Origin: Rhynchosporium graminicola
Taxonomy: Eukaryota; Ascomycota; Leotiomycetes; Helotiales; Ploettnerulaceae
Direction of reading: 5' to 3'
NCBI GenBank assembly: GCA_900074885.1
Contig: FJUW01000071.1
Location: 245,913-309,912 of the forward strand
Length of the DNA stretch: 64,000 bases
The position numbers and the translations under genes were made by a program. Position 1 is the first letter of the stretch. Each line of letters starts with the position of its first letter. Shown here in pieces: positions 59,284 through 64,000 of the stretch. Below the pieces are notes generated by a model. It saw nothing but the letters and a program-made list of their open reading frames with translations. It searched no databases and was not told where the DNA came from.

Positions 59284-59485
59284 TGTAACGACACAAGACT
59301 CAAGGCGGTATACAAGCAAGAATAAACAAGTAGGGAGGCTAAGAGCGATCTTATATAGTCTGGTACGAAGGAAACAGAAAGATGCAGAGCTCTGAAGGAG
59401 TCTGCACCTTCTATATATACAAGGAGGGTATGCCTAAGGCACCGATACTGGCCCGTATCTGCCACGTATACCATGCGCCGTCACA
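59284..59485 (-). mobile_element. Solo LTR (family A), with 5-bp target duplication CTTAT
   Basis: A 202-bp LTR in reverse orientation. On the plus strand it starts TGTAACGACACAAG and ends CATGCGCCGTCACA, giving TG...CA ends. It is flanked on both sides by CTTAT (59279-59283 and 59486-59490). It is nearly identical to the LTR at 62335-62536 and less mutated than the LTRs of the 60304-62717 element. No internal region is attached, so it is a solo LTR left by recombination. Confidence 0.92.
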
Positions 59486-59860
59486 CTTATTCTCTCTAGG
59501 TATAAGGCTATATCCACCTATTCTAATTTAGTAGCTTACGCCTTAATATACTCTAATACCTTATCTTCCTATTCTTTATTCTCTTTACTATTAGCTCCTC
59601 AAAGCACGTTAGAGAATCCTTATAAGTCTAGTTCTTAATAAATCGCTCTAATATAATATACGAGAAAAGTAAGGTCTACTTCTAACCTTAGCTAATACCT
59701 ATAGTATATATAAAAAGATAAGTACCTAAGAAACCTAATCTCTCTCAAATTTATTTTAAATACTACTTTTTAGAGCTTAATAGTATAATTAGAACCTATC
59801 TTAGTTATAGCTTACTAGACTAAGTTAATAGCCTTCTCTACTATACCTATAGACTTCTTA

Positions 59861-60105
59861 TGTGACGCTTGCTCTAGAAAGGTCTCAAAACTACCTTAGT
59901 AATAAGACCTCATATTGCTATGAATATAAAGTAGTAAGAATCACTTAAGAATCTATAACTAAAGAGCTAAGAAGTAGAAGTAAGGAGAGAAAGTATATAT
60001 AAAAGGGGCTCTGCGGAGCTCTCGGTAATCTCGCTTAGTATATCTGATTAGGAGTACTTACTAGTCCTACTAAGTCTATACTAGTTATATGCTATAACTA
60101 TCATA
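59861..60105 (-). mobile_element. Probable LTR of the minus-strand Ty3/gypsy element
   Basis: The pol remnant at 60106-60303 ends, on the minus strand, in a G-rich polypurine run (GGAGGGGGGAG, complement of about 60107-60119). Directly after it a segment starting TATGATAG (RIP form of TGTGATAG) would be the LTR start. A matching far end is TGTGACGC at 59861, giving about 245 bp. The partner LTR is outside the window, so the ends are inferred. Confidence 0.45.
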
Positions 60106-60303
60106 CTACTCCCCCCTCCGAAAAAAAGCTCGTCCTCGAGCGCTATACTATCTCCTTATTATCGTTAAGGTAATCGTAATCGTCTATTCTATCGTGGAAA
60201 GCTTTCAGCTAATCAGGGAGCTTTATAAGGGGACTTGCTTACGTCGGGTTATTAAGGTAGAATTACTAAAGCTTTATAAGAGCGTATTTGATATCTGAAG
60301 TAT
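60106..60303 (-). mobile_element. Ty3/gypsy pol C-terminus, RIP-degraded (part 2 of split element)
   Basis: Read on the minus strand, this encodes the typical end of fungal gypsy integrases after the chromodomain-like region: a Leu/Pro-rich segment, then a D-D-Y-D-Y-L stretch, broken by TAG and TAA stops, then the polypurine tract. It continues in frame from the segment at 62718 onward once the 60304-62717 insertion and one copy of AGTAT are removed. Confidence 0.7.
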
Positions 60304-60506
60304 TATGACGGCGCATAGTATACGTGGCAGATACGGGCTAGTATCGGTGCCTTAGGTATACCCTCCTTATATATATAGAAGGTGCAGACTCCTTTAGAGC
60401 TCTATATCTTTCTATTTCCTTCGTACTAGACTATATAAGATCGCTCTTAGCTTCCCTACTTATTTTATTCCTACTCGTATACTACCTTAAGTCTTATATC
60501 GTTATA
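60304..60506 (+). repeat. 5' LTR of the gag-only element
   Basis: 203 bp. It is more TA-rich than the two solo copies: where those read CAGACTCC, TTGTTT or CTGCTCG, this copy often has A or T. This indicates more RIP. Confidence 0.88.
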
Positions 60507-61195
60507 TTAAATAGAAAGATTAAGACCGCTAAGGATAGTATTAAATAATATCTCACTTAGAAAACTCGATTCGAACGTACGACTTAAAGGAAGCTCTTCG
60601 CTAAGTTATCTCTACTTACCTTAGATTTTCGGAATCATACGGAAATAGTTAGTACTCTTAATTACGAATTCGATAGTTAGGTTTTCAAAATAGCTAAGAT
60701 TCTAGAGATCTCTTAGATAGCTAGGAATTTGAATATAATTTAGCTTTAGAAGCACTAGTATTACTACGAAGTCACTCTCGGATACTTCGAAACTCGTTCC
60801 TTCGTGCGTACAAAGTAAAACAGCAGACGAATTTTAAGTAGAAACTTCCCTATAAGCCTTATTATTTATTATCCCTTTACCCGACTTTAAGTTTCCGAAA
60901 GTAGCTCTAATAGCGAAAAACCTTACTTTTAAGCTAGGACGAAGTAGCTTATCACCTTAGCGGAAATTACCGGAATTCGACTCGTAATCCCTATACCCCG
61001 GTATAATTTATCTCTCTTAGTAGAATCGACCTCCCTCTACTAGAACTTTTAATTTAATACTTTCTATATCTACTTAATTAAGATATCTAACTCTCTTTAA
61101 TCTTTTAGCTTCTTTAGAATTCGATTTCGACTTTCGCTTCTCTTATAACTTTCAAGTGTTCTATCACTTTCGCTTAGCCTCGCTTACCTAAGGCC

Positions 61196-62158
61196 ATGCC
61201 TCCTAAGAAGGCTTAGCTAGCTTATACAGCTTCACCGGAATACCCTCGTAGCCCTTCCGATTCCGTACTTACTATGGAATTACTTCAATCGATTAAAGAC
61301 TATTAATTATAAATAGAATCGACTACTCGGGAGCTCTCTATTAGTATTAGTCGAATTAAGTAGATATTTACCGAGTTTTTACGTACTTAGGTATAATCGG
61401 TAAACTCTGGACCTTCGGTAAACTCGGTATTATAATTACTAATAGAACCTACTCCTAAACGCTCTTTAATTAATAATTTATAGACCTTTAGTAAATCGCA
61501 ACTAACTGAAAGTATCGATAATCTTAATATAGGGATTAACTTATCTTTTAGCTAATAGCGTGCTTCTATTTAGGACCGACTAGAAGTCAATTTAGACTAA
61601 TACCCGATTACGCGTGCCTATAAAGCACTAGTCTAGAGCTCTACTTCCGGCCTTATAAGAGGTTACTTAGAACTATAGTATCTCTCGGAAATTACGCCTT
61701 TCTCCTCTGCTAAAGAGATAATTTTAGTACTTACTTCTTACTACTTTTCTGGACTCGAAACGGAGTAATACCGGACCGAATTTTATAAGCTTTTAATAAA
61801 AAAGGAGTCCTTTTTATAATTCCGTGCGAAGTTCTAAAGCTTAGTAATTCTCGGAGGTATAGCTGAATTAGAGTAGTACTTTTACCTCTAGCCGAAGCTT
61901 ACTATACGGCTACGTATAGCTGCCGCTCTAATTAAGTACTCTTAGAAGACTGATTATTCAGCTATAGTCTCTTCTCTTACGGCACTCGATTTAGAACTCT
62001 CTCGACTACCTTTAATACCTCGAGCTGCCCTAGCTCTACCGATAAGTAGTACGTCTTCGGAGCCCTTAATACCTATCGAGGAAGTATAGTATTACTACTG
62101 TAAGAAGTACGGTCACTATAAGGGCGATTATCCGACCTTGAAGACGAAGAAGAAGTGA
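61196..62158 (+). pseudogene. Gag-like ORF of the LTR element, RIP-inactivated
   Basis: A single frame of 320 codons from an ATG (M-P-P-K-K-A) to a TGA at 62156-62158. It keeps its phase over its whole length but is interrupted by many TAG/TAA codons. Near the end (about 62090-62128) stands a CCHC zinc-knuckle relic of the CX2CX4HX4C type. The second Cys, the Gly and the His remain, but the first and last Cys are Tyr (TAT in place of TGT). No frameshift was found, so decay was by point mutation only. Gag proteins coat the element RNA in virus-like particles; this copy cannot make one. Confidence 0.8.
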
Positions 62159-62307
62159 TTTGCAGAAGGAATGATTTACGTCTTACGCTTTAGATTAATA
62201 ATTACTTAGATTTTGTTTAGAATTCGACTTGATTTAACTCCCTTTTCTTTCGTTTTTTATTTACTTTTAAAGGCTCGAGGGCGAGCCTTTATCTTGGAAG
62301 GGGGTAA

Positions 62308-62717
62308 TATAACAGCGCATAGTATACGTAGTAGTATGACAGCGCATGGTATACATGGCAGATACGGGCCAGTATCGGTGCCTTAGGCATACCCTCCTTA
62401 TATATATAGAAGGTGCAGACTCCTTCAGAGCTCTATATCTTTCTGTTTCCTTCGTACCAGACTATATAAGATCGCTCTTAGCCTCCCTACTTGTTTATTC
62501 TTGCTTGTATACTGCCTTGAGTCTTGTGTCGTTACAAGTAGATACGGGCTAGTATCGGTGCCTTAGGTATACTCTCCTTATATATATAGAAGGTGCAGAC
62601 TCCTTTAGAGCTCTATATCTTTCTGTTTCCTTCGTACCAGACTATATAAGATCGCTCTTAGCCTCCCTACTTGTTTTATTCCTGCTCGTATACCGCCTTG
62701 AGTCTTGTGTCGTTATA
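62308..62717 (+). repeat. 3' LTR of the gag-only element, split by a solo LTR
   Basis: Older LTR in two parts: 62308-62334 and 62542-62717. The break lies inside a block that is continuous in the 5' LTR (CGT, then GGCAGATACGGG there; CGTAGTAGATACGGG here once healed). The healed length equals that of the 5' LTR. Confidence 0.88.
62335..62536 (+). mobile_element. Solo LTR (family A) nested in the 3' LTR, TSD AGTAG
   Basis: 202 bp, starting TATGACAGCGCATGG and ending GTGTCGTTACA. It is flanked by AGTAG at 62330-62334 and 62537-62541. Closest to the solo LTR at 59284-59485 (reverse strand). Less RIP-altered than the LTR it interrupts, as expected of a younger insertion. Confidence 0.92.
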
Positions 62718-64000
62718 AGTATTATACCACGTGAGATCGACGTCTTAATTCAACTAGGAGACGCGGTAAGAGAGGTTACCGCGCTACTTATAGCACGCTA
62801 CTACGTCCTCTATTTCCTATTCGTTATCGCTAGTGATATTAATTAGTAGCGGCAGTAGTGACGTTTATCTAGGTAATAGGTTATTAGTATACTTATATAA
62901 CTTCGACGTAGGGAAGACGTTATATACTTTTATACTTATAGGTAGCTCTAATCGGTATAAGCTACTTATCTTTTTAAGTACTCGGAATAGTCTATTAGTC
63001 GGGAAGTCGAGCTTTTTGCTTAGCTATATAGATATAAAGTAACGTATATTTAATTATACTAAATCGTCTTTATCGAAGTCGACTTATCTATAAGTGCGAT
63101 TATAGGAGCGTGATATCTTTACTTAAGAGCGGAGGAGATTTGCCTGCGCTATAGTCTATATAATACGTAAGCGTATAGCGTAATTAACCGCTTGCTAAGT
63201 ATTAAGCTTATTAGTAAGAGTAGCTAAATCAGGTAGATTAAGTTTCTAATTCTAGTCGACGCGCGGGGCGTAACTATATACTACCTCGAAGGGTAAGAGA
63301 CCTCCTAGAGAGTCGTGAGGGAGATTTATTTAAGCGTAGTCTATAATAGGTAAGAATTCCGACTAGTTATCTTAATAGTAAGAGATGAAAGGTCGTAATC
63401 GGCGCCAGAGGTATTAGTTATAGATTTCCGTCTAGCTATCTATCTAAGGGTAGTCTACTGAAGAAAGCTATCTTTTAGTACTTAGAATCGTGCAAATAGC
63501 TATCTAAAAGCGTAAAACGAATTAAGGCCCTCTATTAGACGTAATTATTAGTAGAGCTCCGAAATAGTAGTATACGTAGTATAAGTAGAGCTTTATAAGG
63601 TCGCGCGTATTAGAGGTCTTTCGGCATAGAATACTAATTACTTATTTACTAAAATAGTCTATAAATACAAGGACGTTATTATAGCTATATTTATCGCGAT
63701 TAAAACTATAGTAATTAACTATAATATATTCCTAGGGACGTAATAGTACTAGTAGAGGTTAAAGGAGGCCTAGTTTCTTATCACGCGGAACTTATATTCG
63801 TTAGTAAGTATAGTAGTTACAGTAGTACTAGTTAATAGTTAAAGCGATTCCGTACTAGTAGTACTATAATAATAGGAGTTATAAGGTCTTCTTTGCACTT
63901 AGATAAGTAGTTTCTAATTAGTTATATACTTCGCGTATAAGTAGCATGCGAAAGTTTAAAACGTTAAGTACGATTAATCTTCTTTCGTAGAGTAGAAGAT
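62718..64000 (-). mobile_element. Ty3/gypsy pol fragment with integrase, RIP-degraded, runs off the window
   Basis: On the minus strand, about 63510 down to 63210 encodes a recognisable gypsy integrase region. T-E-I-Y-N precedes a Y-L-W-R-R-L-R-P-F-I stretch, followed by S-E-F-L-P-I-I-D-Y-A, L-P-H-D-S-L-G and P-F-E-V-V-Y-S-Y-A-P-R. TAG/TAA stops stand where Trp or Gln are expected. The C-terminal part follows toward 62723 and continues at 60303 beyond the nested element. The reverse transcriptase side lies beyond 64000. Confidence 0.75.

Larger units (their letters stand above)
60304..62717 (+). mobile_element. Complete gag-only LTR retroelement (family A), TSD AGTAT
   Basis: The 5' LTR spans 60304-60506 (203 bp; TATGACGG to GTTATA, the RIP forms of TGTGACGG and GTTACA). 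The internal region is 60507-62307. The 3' LTR starts at 62308 and ends at 62717, interrupted by a later solo LTR; without the insert and its duplication it is again 203 bp. AGTAT flanks both ends (60299-60303 and 62718-62722). A polypurine run GGAAGGGGG (62296-62304) precedes the 3' LTR. Only a gag-like frame is present; no protease, reverse transcriptase or integrase fits in 1.8 kb. It must have depended on another element for movement. A short palindrome (GGCTCGAGGGCGAGCC, about 62271-62286) lies before the polypurine tract. Confidence 0.9.
58640..64000. mobile_element. AT-rich, RIP-degraded nested transposon block
   Basis: From about 58640 to the window end the DNA is rich in TA, TAG and ATA words and has no intact gene. 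Every recognisable coding relic shows stops of the TAG/TAA type and Cys-to-Tyr-like changes, as C-to-T/G-to-A mutation on either strand would leave. The block contains the elements listed separately. The part from 58640 to about 59860 outside the solo LTR also has coding-like minus-strand stretches, but I could not identify the family. Confidence 0.8.

Noticed and set aside
59280..62552. Two near-identical 64-68 codon frames at 59280-59474 and 62346-62552
   Set aside because: They are the same non-coding LTR read in both copies, not a conserved small gene.
1..64000. tRNA genes, rRNA genes and CRISPR arrays
   Set aside because: No cloverleaf with A and B boxes, no ribosomal RNA core and no spaced direct repeats were found by eye.

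Overview
The window looks like nuclear DNA of a filamentous ascomycete. Most genes are split by short introns of about 50-220 bp with GTANGT-type donors and CTAAC/CTGAC branch sites. The protein families are typical of moulds: eEF3, a Skt5/Chs4 chitin synthase activator, Zn2Cys6 and bZIP factors, RTA1, a 2EXR protein and an Asp f 3-type peroxiredoxin. Repeats show the C-to-T/G-to-A decay expected of repeat-induced point mutation (RIP). A Leotiomycetes-like source is plausible, but the sequence alone does not settle it. No tRNA, rRNA or CRISPR array was found.

Layout. 1-9,100 is gene-poor: an aminoglycoside-phosphotransferase-fold gene (1988-3484), a decayed NACHT/STAND-like fragment (about 3961-4923), a long-TIR repeat (about 5265-5830) and a 2EXR gene (6118-6945). 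9,158-26,106 is the gene-rich core: mitochondrial pyruvate carrier MPC2 and, converging on it, CBP4 (three exons on the minus strand), then the chitin synthase activator, a purine-cytosine permease, an FAD monooxygenase, an RTA1 protein and a Zn2Cys6 factor. 26,107-29,405 is a repeat island with two long-TIR elements. 29,406-49,915 holds an ATF-type bZIP factor, a PLP-fold protein that has lost its Schiff-base lysine, a peroxisomal peroxiredoxin, a DUF1348 protein, an RGS membrane protein, a sulfotransferase-like pseudogene, a divergent pair of unknown membrane proteins, a low-complexity protein and eEF3. 49,916-56,512 is a second repeat island with two more long-TIR elements and a MITE-like inverted repeat. 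A DUF1275 membrane protein (56,513-57,589) is the last intact gene.

From about 58,640 the DNA turns strongly AT-rich and is a nested transposon graveyard. A minus-strand Ty3/gypsy element (integrase and C-terminal pol remnants) is split by a complete 2.4-kb gag-only LTR element (60304-62717, target duplication AGTAT). The 3' LTR of that element is split in turn by a younger solo LTR (62335-62536, duplication AGTAG). A sister solo LTR lies at 59284-59485 with duplication CTTAT. The duplications fix the order of insertion.

The genes do not form one pathway. MPC2 and CBP4 are both inner-membrane mitochondrial proteins. The permease, monooxygenase, RTA1 and Zn2Cys6 genes sit together, but nothing in the sequence shows that they form a cluster. 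Exon coordinates were derived by hand from splice sites and reading-frame continuity; domain calls rest on recognised motifs, not on database searches.
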